A DNA stretch of 64,000 bases, taken from assembly GCF_030161375.1 (NCBI RefSeq), contig NZ_BSSQ01000011.1, forward strand, positions 129,041 to 193,040. Direction: 5' to 3'. Under the pieces are notes generated by a model. The model did no database searches. It was not told the origin of the DNA and saw only the letters and a program-made list of their open reading frames with translations. Source of the stretch: Paenibacillus glycanilyticus. Lineage in GTDB: Bacteria; Bacillota; Bacilli; Paenibacillales; Paenibacillaceae. Every line of letters begins with the position of its first letter. The first letter of the stretch is position 1. The position numbers and the translations under genes were made by a program. Below, piece after piece: positions 10,095 through 18,637 of this stretch.

Positions 10095-13000
10095 TGAACT
10101 CAAAAAGATTCTCGTAATTGGCTCCGGTCCAATCGTCATCGGACAAGCGGCAGAATTCGACTATGCCGGCACGCAAGCTTGCCAAGCGCTCAAAGAAGAA
10201 GGCTATGAAGTCGTACTGATCAACAGCAACCCTGCTACGATCATGACGGATACAAACATGGCTGACAAAGTATACATCGAACCAATCACGCTTGATTTCG
10301 TATCCCAAATCATTCGCCAAGAGCGCCCAGACGGCCTCTTGCCGACACTTGGCGGCCAGACTGGTCTGAACATGGCCGTTGAACTTGCTCGTGCTGGCGT
10401 ACTGGAACAAGAGAACGTTAAACTTCTTGGCACGCAGCTGACTGCAATCGAGAAAGCGGAAGACCGCGACCTGTTCCGTGATCTGATGCGCGAACTGGAA
10501 CAACCGGTACCGGAGAGCGTTATCGTAACTACGGTTGAAGAAGCGGTTACTTTCTCTAACGAGATTGGCTACCCGATCATCGTTCGTCCGGCTTACACGC
10601 TGGGCGGTACAGGCGGCGGTATTTGCGGAAATGAAGAAGAGCTTCGCGAAACGGTTGCTTCGGGTATCCGTTACAGCCCGATCAACCAATGTTTGGTCGA
10701 GAAATCGATCGCCGGCATGAAAGAAGTCGAGTATGAAGTTATGCGCGACGCGAACAACAACTGTATCGTTGTCTGCAACATGGAGAACTTTGACCCGGTT
10801 GGCGTACATACTGGCGACAGTATCGTAGTAGCGCCTTCCCAAACGCTGTCTGACCGCGAGTATCAAATGCTCCGTTCGGCATCGCTTAAGATCATCCGCG
10901 CCCTCAACATCGAAGGCGGCTGTAACGTTCAGTTCGCGCTGGATCCGCACAGCTTCCAATACTATGTAATCGAAGTTAACCCCCGCGTAAGCCGCTCCTC
11001 GGCGCTTGCGTCCAAGGCAACTGGTTACCCGATTGCGAAGATGGCTGCGAAGATCGCTATCGGCTACACGCTGGATGAAATCGTTAACCCGGTTACAGGC
11101 CAAACATACGCGATGTTTGAGCCTACCCTTGACTATATCGTATCGAAAATCCCACGTTGGCCGTTCGACAAGTTCGTTAACGCGAACCGTAAGCTCGGCA
11201 CGCAAATGAAAGCTACGGGCGAAGTTATGGCGATCGGCCGTACATTCGAAGAGTCGATGCACAAAGCGGTTCGTTCGCTTGAGATCGGCACGCACCGTAT
11301 TCACTTGAAAGAAGCGGTTACGCTTGACGATGCCGTTCTGCAAACGCGTCTGGCTAAGCCGGATGACGAGCGGATGTTCCTCGTAGCGGAAGCATTCCGC
11401 CGCGGTTACAAGCTGCAGGATATTCAAGATCTGACGAAGATCGACTGGTGGTTCCTTGATAAAATCCAAGGCATCGTTGAATTCGAAGATCAAATCCGCA
11501 GAGAAGTAGCACTTTCGCCTGAAACCCTGTATGAAGCGAAACGCAAAGGCTTCTCGGACCGTTCGATTGCCGAAATCCGCAAAGAAGGATTCCCAAGCGG
11601 CAGCCATACGAACGAGCATGATATCCGCGCGTTCCGTAAAGAACTTGGCTTCACTCCGGTATACAAAATGGTAGATACTTGCGCGGCTGAATTTGAAGCT
11701 TCGACACCGTACTACTACTCGACATACGAAACAGAAAACGAAGTAACGGAATCAAACAAAGAGAAAGTTCTCGTGCTTGGCTCCGGTCCAATCCGTATCG
11801 GTCAAGGCATCGAGTTCGACTACTCGACGGTTCACGCGGTATGGGCAATCCAGAACGCAGGCTACGAAGCGGTTATTATCAACAATAACCCTGAGACCGT
11901 ATCGACGGACTTCAGCACTTCCGACCGTCTGTACTTCGAACCGCTCTTCTTCGAGGACGTAATGAACGTAATCGAGCAAGAGAAGCCAATTGGCGTAATC
12001 GTTCAATTTGGCGGTCAAACGGCGATTAACCTGGCAGCTCCGCTTACGAAAGCCGGCGTACGTATCCTTGGCTCGAGCCTCGAGAGCATCGACACGGCGG
12101 AAGACCGCAAGAAGTTCGAAGCTTTGCTTCGCAACTTGAACATTGCTCAGCCTGAAGGCAGCACGGTAACTTCGGTTGACCAAGCGGTTGAAACGGCGCA
12201 AAAACTCGGTTACCCGGTACTTGTCCGTCCGTCCTACGTACTTGGTGGCCGCGCGATGGAGATCGTATACTCCGACGAAGAACTTCTGAGCTACATGGAA
12301 GTTGCGGTTAAGATCAATCCGGAGCACCCGGTTCTGATTGACCGTTACATGCTTGGCAAAGAAGCGGAAGTTGACGCTATCTGCGACGGCGATACCGTTC
12401 TGATCCCGGGTATTATGGAGCATATCGAACGCGCTGGCGTTCACTCCGGCGACTCGATCGCGGTATACCCACCGCAGTCGCTGTCTGACGATATCAAGAA
12501 CCAAATCGTAGACATCACCGTAAATATCGCTAAGGCGCTCAAAGTAATTGGCCTTGTAAACATCCAATTCGTTATCCATAACGAAAAAGTATACGTAATC
12601 GAAGTTAACCCGCGTTCGTCCCGTACGGTTCCGTTCCTGAGCAAAGTAACGGATCTGCCGATGGCGAACCTGGCTACTAAAGCGATTCTTGGCACGAAAC
12701 TGGCTGACCTTGGCTATGTAGACGGTCTCTGGCGCGAAGATAGCTATGTATCGGTAAAAGTACCGGTATTCTCCTTCGCGAAACTTCGCCGCGTTGACCC
12801 GACTTTGACTCCGGAGATGAAATCGACGGGTGAAGTTATGGGCCGCGACGAGAATTATGCAAAAGCATTGTATAAAGGTCTTATCGGTGCAGGCATGAAA
12901 ATCCCAATGTCCGGTTCGATCATCGTAACGGTAGCAGACAAAGACAAAGAAGAAGCGACTGAACTGCTCCGCGGTTTTGCGGCACTGGGTTACAAAGTGC

Positions 13001-13299
13001 TTGCAACCGGCGGTACGGCTGACACGCTCGAAGAAGCTGGCCTCCGCGTAAGACGCGTGAACAAGCTGAGCGAAGGCGCTCCAAACATTCTTGATCTGAT
13101 CCGCGAAGGTGAAGCTCAATTCGTGATCAATACGCTTACGAAGGGCAAAACGCCTGAACGCGACGGCTTCCGGATTCGCCGTGAAGCGGTAGAGAACGGT
13201 GTTGTATGTATGACATCGCTTGATACGGTACGCGCTTTGCTCGGCATGCTTGAATCGATCAACTTCTCCTCGCGCCCAATGCCGGTGCTTCAGAAGTAA
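10081..13299 (+). CDS. carB: Carbamoyl-phosphate synthase large subunit
   Basis: A 1072-aa two-lobed ATP-grasp synthetase. The duplicated halves begin [14 protein letters not shown] (about residue 9) and [14 protein letters not shown] (about 563), each with a GGQT motif and an ATP-grasp core ([21 protein letters not shown] and [18 protein letters not shown]). A C-terminal MGS-like allosteric domain begins near residue 930. The length is normal. GGAGAACTTCAAT at the carA end provides the ribosome site. It is expected to form carbamoyl phosphate for pyrB. Confidence 0.96.
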   Translation: MPKNNELKKILVIGSGPIVIGQAAEFDYAGTQACQALKEEGYEVVLINSNPATIMTDTNMADKVYIEPITLDFVSQIIRQERPDGLLPTLGGQTGLNMAVELARAGVLEQENVKLLGTQLTAIEKAEDRDLFRDLMRELEQPVPESVIVTTVEEAVTFSNEIGYPIIVRPAYTLGGTGGGICGNEEELRETVASGIRYSPINQCLVEKSIAGMKEVEYEVMRDANNNCIVVCNMENFDPVGVHTGDSIVVAPSQTLSDREYQMLRSASLKIIRALNIEGGCNVQFALDPHSFQYYVIEVNPRVSRSSALASKATGYPIAKMAAKIAIGYTLDEIVNPVTGQTYAMFEPTLDYIVSKIPRWPFDKFVNANRKLGTQMKATGEVMAIGRTFEESMHKAVRSLEIGTHRIHLKEAVTLDDAVLQTRLAKPDDERMFLVAEAFRRGYKLQDIQDLTKIDWWFLDKIQGIVEFEDQIRREVALSPETLYEAKRKGFSDRSIAEIRKEGFPSGSHTNEHDIRAFRKELGFTPVYKMVDTCAAEFEASTPYYYSTYETENEVTESNKEKVLVLGSGPIRIGQGIEFDYSTVHAVWAIQNAGYEAVIINNNPETVSTDFSTSDRLYFEPLFFEDVMNVIEQEKPIGVIVQFGGQTAINLAAPLTKAGVRILGSSLESIDTAEDRKKFEALLRNLNIAQPEGSTVTSVDQAVETAQKLGYPVLVRPSYVLGGRAMEIVYSDEELLSYMEVAVKINPEHPVLIDRYMLGKEAEVDAICDGDTVLIPGIMEHIERAGVHSGDSIAVYPPQSLSDDIKNQIVDITVNIAKALKVIGLVNIQFVIHNEKVYVIEVNPRSSRTVPFLSKVTDLPMANLATKAILGTKLADLGYVDGLWREDSYVSVKVPVFSFAKLRRVDPTLTPEMKSTGEVMGRDENYAKALYKGLIGAGMKIPMSGSIIVTVADKDKEEATELLRGFAALGYKVLATGGTADTLEEAGLRVRRVNKLSEGAPNILDLIREGEAQFVINTLTKGKTPERDGFRIRREAVENGVVCMTSLDTVRALLGMLESINFSSRPMPVLQK

Positions 13300-13309
13300 T
13301 TGAATACAA

Positions 13310-13400
13310 GAAAGCACGGCCAGCGCCGGTTGCTTTCGGGGCAGAAGCTATAGCAGCTTCTGCCGCCGAAGCCGGCGGATGGCCGTTTATTTCGGCCTCA
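13310..13400 (+). other. Structured intergenic segment between carB and pyrF
   Basis: Three hairpins occur in 117 bp: GAAAGCA/TGCTTTC (13310-13316 with 13331-13337), GCAGAAGCT/AGCTTCTGC (13341-13349 with 13355-13363, perfect), and GGCCG/CGGCC around 13381-13397. None has a T-run, so these are not intrinsic terminators. They may stabilise or process the mRNA. This is where pyrK and pyrD sit in B. subtilis. Confidence 0.55.
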
Positions 13401-13425
13401 GAAGCGAAAGGAGACTTTGATTGCG

Positions 13426-14151
13426 ATGAGTTTAACAAGAGAACAAGCGGCAGGCAAAGTCATGGTTGCCCTTGATTATGCGGATGCGGCTTCGGCCGAG
13501 CGGCTACTCAGCGAACTGGAAGGCATTCCATGTTATATGAAGGTGGGCATGCAGCTCTTTTACGCGGCGGGAACTACTTTTGTAGAAGACTTGAAGAAAC
13601 GCGGCTACCGCGTTTTTCTCGACGTGAAGATGCATGACATTCCGAACACGGTAAAAGGCGGCTCGAACAGCGTAACGAAGCTAGGCGTGGACATGTTTAA
13701 CGTTCATGCGGCCGGTGGAGCAGCAATGATGGAAGCGGCTGTTGAAGGCGCTGAAGCCGCGCTTGCGAGCGGACAAGAACGCCCGGCAATTATCGCCGTA
13801 ACGCAGCTTACAAGCACTAGCGTGAAGGTATTGAACGAAGAGATTGGCATAGCGGGTTCGGTGGAGCAAGCGGTTGTCCGTTATGCGGAACTGGCGAAAC
13901 AAGCTGGACTGAATGGCGTAGTGGCATCGCCGCTGGAAGTAGAAGTAATTAAGGCGGCATGCGGCACCTCCTTCCAGACGGTAACTCCGGGCATTCGTCC
14001 TACTTGGGCTGCAACTAATGATCAATCCCGAATCATGACTCCGCGCGAAGCGCTTGCGCAAGGCACGGATTATATGGTTATCGGCCGTCCAATTACGGCT
14101 GCGGCAAACCCGCGTGAAGCATTAGAATCCATTATTGAGGAGCTGATTTAA
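13426..14151 (+). CDS. pyrF: Orotidine-5'-phosphate decarboxylase
   Basis: A 241-aa TIM-barrel enzyme that converts OMP to UMP. Catalytic residues lie in VALDYADA (about 13-20) and in FLDVKMHDIPNTV, the DxKxxD motif; the phosphate-binding TPGIRP and VIGRPIT motifs follow. The ATG at 13426 is chosen; a TTG at 13417 is closer to the AAAGGAGAC site and is a possible alternative. The stop lies two bases before the pyrE ATG. Confidence 0.94.
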   Translation: MSLTREQAAGKVMVALDYADAASAERLLSELEGIPCYMKVGMQLFYAAGTTFVEDLKKRGYRVFLDVKMHDIPNTVKGGSNSVTKLGVDMFNVHAAGGAAMMEAAVEGAEAALASGQERPAIIAVTQLTSTSVKVLNEEIGIAGSVEQAVVRYAELAKQAGLNGVVASPLEVEVIKAACGTSFQTVTPGIRPTWAATNDQSRIMTPREALAQGTDYMVIGRPITAAANPREALESIIEELI

Positions 14152-14153
14152 CG

Positions 14154-14801
14154 ATGAGCACAGTAACATTAACCGAATTGCCTCGCGCAATTGCATCCAA
14201 ACTGTTGGAGATCGAAGCGGTAGCGCTTCGTCCAAACGATCCGTTTACATGGACATCCGGTTTGAAATCGCCCATCTATTGCGATAACCGTTTGACGATG
14301 ACATACCCGGAAATCCGGGACATGATTGCCGAAGGATTCGCAACGGTAATCCGCGAGCGTTACCCGGATGCAGAGGTCATTGCCGGAACTTCCACGGCTG
14401 GTATCCCGCATGCCGCATGGGTAGCGCAAAAGCTGAACCTGCCAATGGCTTATATCCGCGATAAAGCAAAAGGCCACGGCAAGCAAAATCAAATCGAAGG
14501 CCGTATCAATCCGGGTCAAAAGGTTGTTGTCATCGAGGACCTGATCTCCACTGGCGGCAGCTCGCTGAAAGCGGGTCTGGCCGTTCGCGAAGCAGGCGCG
14601 GAGGTATTGTCCGTTCTGGCAATTTTCACTTACCAGTTCGAGAAAGCTTCTAACGCGTTTGCAGCGGAAAATATGCCGCTTGAAACATTGTCGAACTACA
14701 GCGCGCTGATCGAAGTAGCGGCTGAAATCGGCAAGGTGCAAAACGAAGATATCGCAACGCTGCAATCTTGGCGCGCAAATCCGGAAGCATTCGGCAATTA
14801 A
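14154..14801 (+). CDS. pyrE: Orotate phosphoribosyltransferase
   Basis: A 215-aa type I PRTase that converts orotate and PRPP to OMP. The PRPP loop is VVVIEDLISTGGSSLKAG (about residues 123-140), and the N-terminal substrate segment FTWTSGLKSPIYCDNR is intact. It is the last gene of the operon and a clear terminator follows 22 bp downstream. The step before it (dihydroorotate oxidation) is not encoded in this operon. Confidence 0.95.
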   Translation: MSTVTLTELPRAIASKLLEIEAVALRPNDPFTWTSGLKSPIYCDNRLTMTYPEIRDMIAEGFATVIRERYPDAEVIAGTSTAGIPHAAWVAQKLNLPMAYIRDKAKGHGKQNQIEGRINPGQKVVVIEDLISTGGSSLKAGLAVREAGAEVLSVLAIFTYQFEKASNAFAAENMPLETLSNYSALIEVAAEIGKVQNEDIATLQSWRANPEAFGN

Positions 14802-14823
14802 GAAATATCCTTTTAAGCAAATG

Positions 14824-14859
14824 AAAGAGCAAGCCCTTCAGCGGGCTTGCTCTTTTTTT
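14824..14859 (+). terminator. Terminator of the pyr operon
   Basis: AAAGAGCAAGCCC pairs with GGGCTTGCTCTTT around a 6-nt loop, followed by a run of T. Confidence 0.92.
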
Positions 14860-14973
14860 ATGGAATTCGACACAGTTCTTGTCATTTATGTTTATTTATT
14901 ATGTCGTAATACCGATGTAGTTAATAAGGCGCAATCCTTCAACTTAGACGGGGTAAAGGGGCAGTGAACAAAG

Positions 14974-16695
14974 ATGAGATTCAACTTAAAATGGAAGCTG
15001 GCGATAATTGGCGTAATACCGCTTTGTTTTTATGTTTTTTCAGGTCTATATTCCATGTCGGAGCTTATTGCAACAAATAAGACAATGTCGGATGAAGTGT
15101 ACGGTGTATCCGCTCGTTCAACCTCTTTGATTCTTAATGCGGACCGTGATTTATATCAGGCCTATTCGGCTTATCAATATTTGGCTTTTGGCGATCTCGA
15201 TGACAGCAGCAAATCGGAATGGAAGGATACGCTTAACACGAATCTGAAGGATGCGTCAGACCGGGTGAATGCGGCGAGAGAGATTTTTGAAGCGAATGAG
15301 CTGCTGGACGTGCATAATGAGAACGGAAAATCGATCATGCAGCTTATTCAGGAGTTTAATACCGCATTCAGCGGATGGTCTGAAGTGGTGAACAGCGCCA
15401 TAACGTCGGGCGATGCTGCGGATCGGGATAAGGAGATCAACGAGCAATTCGAGAAAGCTCGAAGCGGGCTTGATGATATCGGCAATTTGCTCGATCAATA
15501 TGCGAAGCAGCAAATAGACGATAGCAATCAGCAGCTGGAGTCTTCCAAGTCGGGCACGTACATCGGGATGGGAGCCGCGACCCTCTTGCTTGTCATCCTT
15601 ATCTATTTCACAATTCGCAGTATCTCGCGTACCGTCAATACCGTGATGGTAAGAATGAAAATGGTCGCTGATGGTAATTTAACCGCTGACAGAAGCCTGA
15701 AATACAGCAAAGATGAGCTTGGCGACAGCTTGCGTTCCGTAGATGATACGATCGACGTATTGAAAAGGCTGCTTACGTCCATTTCTTCCAGTTCAAAGAA
15801 CGTAGGTGCTTCTACTTCGCAGTTAACGATTATTTCTGACGAATCGGCTTCCGCCTCCCAGCACGTGGCGATTAACATTCAGGAAGTGTCGCACGGCAAT
15901 GAAATCCAGGCGCGAAGCGCGGAGGAAACGGCAAAAGCGATTGAAGAAATGGCCATCGGGATTCAGCGGTTAGCGCAAAATACGTCCGCTTCAGCGGAGC
16001 AGTCGACAGTGACTTCGGGTGAAGCCATCCAAGGGCAGGAAGCGCTGAATCGGGTCATTGCCCAAATGGCTCAAGTAAAAAACGTAATCGGTCAGTTGTC
16101 GGACATGATTGGGACGTTGGAAGCCCGTTCCCAGCAAATAGGGGCCATTGCCGAGAATATTACCGCTTTTGCGAATCAGACCAATATATTGTCGCTTAAT
16201 GCGTCAATCGAAGCAGCCAGAGCAGGCGAGCATGGACGCGGTTTTGCCATTGTGGCGGGAGAAATCCGCAAGCTTGCGGCTAGCTCCCTGGAATCGGCGG
16301 ACGGCATTCATCAGCTAGTAAGCGAGACAAGAGGCGAAATTTCCAGCGCGTCAAGCTTCATGGCGCAAACGTTGAACGAAGTAGAACGCGGCAATAACCG
16401 GGTAGAAGAGCTTCAGCATAGCTTGGAGCTGATTGTAACGGCAATTGACCATATGACCGGACAGCTTCAGGAAAACTCGGCCATTACGGAGCAAATGTCG
16501 GCGAGCTCGGAAGAAGTGAATGCGTCGATGGAGCAAGCGGCTTCCTCGGCCGCAGCCAATCTCGCACGCACTGAAAATGTTGCGGCGGCTACCGAAGAAC
16601 AGCTCGCGTTAATGGAAAGCATCGCAACCGCCGCAAGCCAATTGAATGGGGTTGTCCGCGAGCTGAATGAGGCTGTTGGTTATTTTAAAGTTTAA
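14974..16695 (+). CDS. Methyl-accepting chemotaxis protein
   Basis: A 573-aa chemoreceptor. TM1 is at about residues 9-28, an extracellular four-helix-bundle type sensor domain (4HB_MCP-like) runs from about 30 to 188, and TM2 is at about 195-213. A HAMP domain (about 215-268) and a cytoplasmic signalling coiled coil follow, whose hairpin tip has [23 protein letters not shown]. It should couple to CheA/CheW. The ligand cannot be inferred. The ribosome site AAAGGGG is upstream. It is a single-gene unit with a hairpin downstream. Confidence 0.93.
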   Translation: MRFNLKWKLAIIGVIPLCFYVFSGLYSMSELIATNKTMSDEVYGVSARSTSLILNADRDLYQAYSAYQYLAFGDLDDSSKSEWKDTLNTNLKDASDRVNAAREIFEANELLDVHNENGKSIMQLIQEFNTAFSGWSEVVNSAITSGDAADRDKEINEQFEKARSGLDDIGNLLDQYAKQQIDDSNQQLESSKSGTYIGMGAATLLLVILIYFTIRSISRTVNTVMVRMKMVADGNLTADRSLKYSKDELGDSLRSVDDTIDVLKRLLTSISSSSKNVGASTSQLTIISDESASASQHVAINIQEVSHGNEIQARSAEETAKAIEEMAIGIQRLAQNTSASAEQSTVTSGEAIQGQEALNRVIAQMAQVKNVIGQLSDMIGTLEARSQQIGAIAENITAFANQTNILSLNASIEAARAGEHGRGFAIVAGEIRKLAASSLESADGIHQLVSETRGEISSASSFMAQTLNEVERGNNRVEELQHSLELIVTAIDHMTGQLQENSAITEQMSASSEEVNASMEQAASSAAANLARTENVAAATEEQLALMESIATAASQLNGVVRELNEAVGYFKV

Positions 16696-16715
16696 TATTA
16701 ATTGAAATACAGATT

Positions 16716-16771
16716 AAGCATCGTGCATATGTCGGTTTAAATGGCATAATGAACGATGCTTTTATATTTTT
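16716..16771 (+). terminator. Probable terminator after the chemoreceptor gene
   Basis: AAGCATCGT (16716-16724) pairs with ACGATGCTT (16753-16761) around a 28-nt loop, followed by a T-rich tail. The long loop lowers confidence. Confidence 0.6.
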
Positions 16772-16872
16772 AGAATATATTTCATTCCATTGGAACTTTT
16801 TCTTAATGTCATACGTCTAACGATTTAGATGAGAATTATGAAAGAGAGAAATGGGAGGTATCGCATCCGTTC

Positions 16873-17604
16873 ATGGCGGCAACAGACAAGGAAAATAGAG
16901 TAGACGAAGAGCAGAAAGACACGGAATTACATAACACCAGGTTGCTGTCGGTAGTAGATGTAGAGAGAACTTTTCAAGCTGGCGGAGCGCCGCTGCGAGT
17001 TCTGAAGGGACTTCATATGGAGCTGATGCCGCGTCAGCTGGTTATGCTGCGGGGCAGGTCCGGCTCTGGTAAAACAACGCTGCTTAACTGCCTCGGAGGA
17101 CTTGATACGCCGAGCAAAGGCGAAATCTGGTTCAATGGCAAGCCGTTTCACAAATTGAATGATACCGAGCGCACGCATATACGGCGCAAGGAAATGGGAT
17201 TTATATTTCAGGCCTTCGCCTTGATGCCTTTGTTATCCGCTTGGGAGAACGTCGAGTTATCGCTTCGAATGGCTGGGACGCCTCGCTCGGAGTGGAAGGA
17301 GAGGGTCGCTTATTGTCTTGAACTGGTGGGGCTTGAGAAACGGATGCACCATCGTCCTTTTGAACTGTCCGGGGGCGAGCAGCAGCGCGTTGCGATTGCG
17401 AAAGCCATTGCCCACAAGCCGATCCTGCTGCTGGCGGATGAGCCGACAGCCGAGCTCGACTCGAACATGTCCGCACAAATCATGGCGGTCTTTCAAAATA
17501 TAATTCGCACCGAACAAGTTACGATTTGCATGACTACACACGATCCTACAATTTTGGAGGTTGCCGATCATGTCTATGAAATGGTGGACGGGAAATTTGT
17601 ATAA
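16873..17604 (+). CDS. ABC transporter ATPase, LolD/MacB type
   Basis: A 243-aa ATP-binding subunit with Walker A GRSGSGKTTLL, Q-loop FIFQAFALMP, signature LSGGEQQRVAIAKA and Walker B LLLADEPTAELD. This pattern belongs to the LolD/MacB/FtsE-like class that pairs with FtsX-type permeases. It is the first gene of a five-gene unit and its 3' end overlaps the adaptor gene by 35 nt. The start is uncertain: GGGAGG lies about 16 nt before the ATG at 16873. An extra charged N-terminal leader of about 25 residues precedes the ATPase fold. Confidence 0.9.
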   Translation: MAATDKENRVDEEQKDTELHNTRLLSVVDVERTFQAGGAPLRVLKGLHMELMPRQLVMLRGRSGSGKTTLLNCLGGLDTPSKGEIWFNGKPFHKLNDTERTHIRRKEMGFIFQAFALMPLLSAWENVELSLRMAGTPRSEWKERVAYCLELVGLEKRMHHRPFELSGGEQQRVAIAKAIAHKPILLLADEPTAELDSNMSAQIMAVFQNIIRTEQVTICMTTHDPTILEVADHVYEMVDGKFV

Positions 17605-18634
17605 ACGCTCAGCGGCAGTAATGATTGCGGCAGCGGTCTTGATGACAAGCGGCTGCTCGCTTTTGCCCGATGAACCGGAAGAGGAAGTGCTCCCGTCCAT
17701 CGCACCGCCTCAAATCTCGAAGAAGCCGGAATACGAAGTGACGACGGCAACTTTGGAGACGAAGGTGCAGGTGATCGGGAAGATGATCTCGCAGCAGGAG
17801 GAGACGCTGTATTTTACCCTAGACGGGATGCGTCTTAAGGAATTGAACATCAAAGCCGGCGATCAGGTGAAATCCGGTCAGACGATTGGCGTGCTGGATG
17901 TTGAACTTATGCAGAAGGATCTTCGCAATCAGAAGCTGGCTTTCCGAAGAGAAGAGACGGCAATGAAAGAAGCTCTGCAGATGAAGGACGAGATGGATCC
18001 AATTGAGTTCGAGGAGAAGTCGATCGCCTTCGAGGAGAAGAAGCAGGCGCTTAACGATCTGGAGGAGCAGATCAGCCGCTCGGTGCTGACCTCGCCGTTT
18101 AGCGGAACCGTCGTTACGCTGAATGTACAGAAAGGGGATCTGATCAAGGCTTACGATCCGATCGCCGTCATTGCGGATACAAGCTTGATGGTCCCGGCAG
18201 CCAAACTGACGAAAGACGATCAAGCTAAAATCTCCGCCGGCATGCCGGTTGTTGTTGATATCAACAATGCCGGACAATTCAAAGGAACCGTCAAGGCACT
18301 TCCGGTAACTACATCCGATTCCAGCGGCGGAGGAGGCGGAGGCGGTCAGCCAACAAGAGAACGGCCGGAAGATTTCATGATTATCGAGGTAAAGAATTTG
18401 CCAAAAACGATTAGCCGCGGTACGCCATTATCCATCAATGTCATTACGAAACGCAAGGAAAACGTCGTCGTCATTCCGCCATCCACGCTCCGTACGATCG
18501 GTTCCAGAACGTACGTGCAGGTCGTTGATGCAGAAGGGAAGCGGGAGGTAGACGTCGAGGTCGGCCAGCAGACGGCTACGCAGGTTGAAATCATTAGCGG
18601 ACTTACGCCGGGCCAGAAAGTTGTAGGTAAATAA
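17570..18634 (+). CDS. Lipoprotein membrane-fusion (HlyD/RND-type) adaptor
   Basis: A 354-aa exported lipoprotein with lipobox MTSGC near residue 31. A split biotinyl-lipoyl-like hairpin (KAGDQVKSGQTIGVLD and SPFSGTVVTLNVQKGDLIKA) flanks a coiled coil of about 55 residues, then beta-barrel and membrane-proximal domains. A glycine run (SSGGGGGGGQ, DNA about 18320-18348) interrupts the barrel region. It should bridge the FtsX permease to extracellular substrate. The ATG at 17570 has TTGGAGG 9 nt upstream and lies inside the preceding ATPase gene, so translation is probably coupled. Confidence 0.88.
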   Translation: MSMKWWTGNLYKRSAAVMIAAAVLMTSGCSLLPDEPEEEVLPSIAPPQISKKPEYEVTTATLETKVQVIGKMISQQEETLYFTLDGMRLKELNIKAGDQVKSGQTIGVLDVELMQKDLRNQKLAFRREETAMKEALQMKDEMDPIEFEEKSIAFEEKKQALNDLEEQISRSVLTSPFSGTVVTLNVQKGDLIKAYDPIAVIADTSLMVPAAKLTKDDQAKISAGMPVVVDINNAGQFKGTVKALPVTTSDSSGGGGGGGQPTRERPEDFMIIEVKNLPKTISRGTPLSINVITKRKENVVVIPPSTLRTIGSRTYVQVVDAEGKREVDVEVGQQTATQVEIISGLTPGQKVVGK

Positions 18635-18637
18635 CTT

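Noticed and set aside
8997..10139. Long antisense ORFs across the pyr operon
   Set aside because: They mirror carA, carB and pyrC codon structure, lack ribosome sites, and match no protein pattern.
14890..14940. Sigma-D type promoter before the chemoreceptor gene
   Set aside because: An ACCGATGT block is present, but no TAAA at the right distance, so I did not list it.
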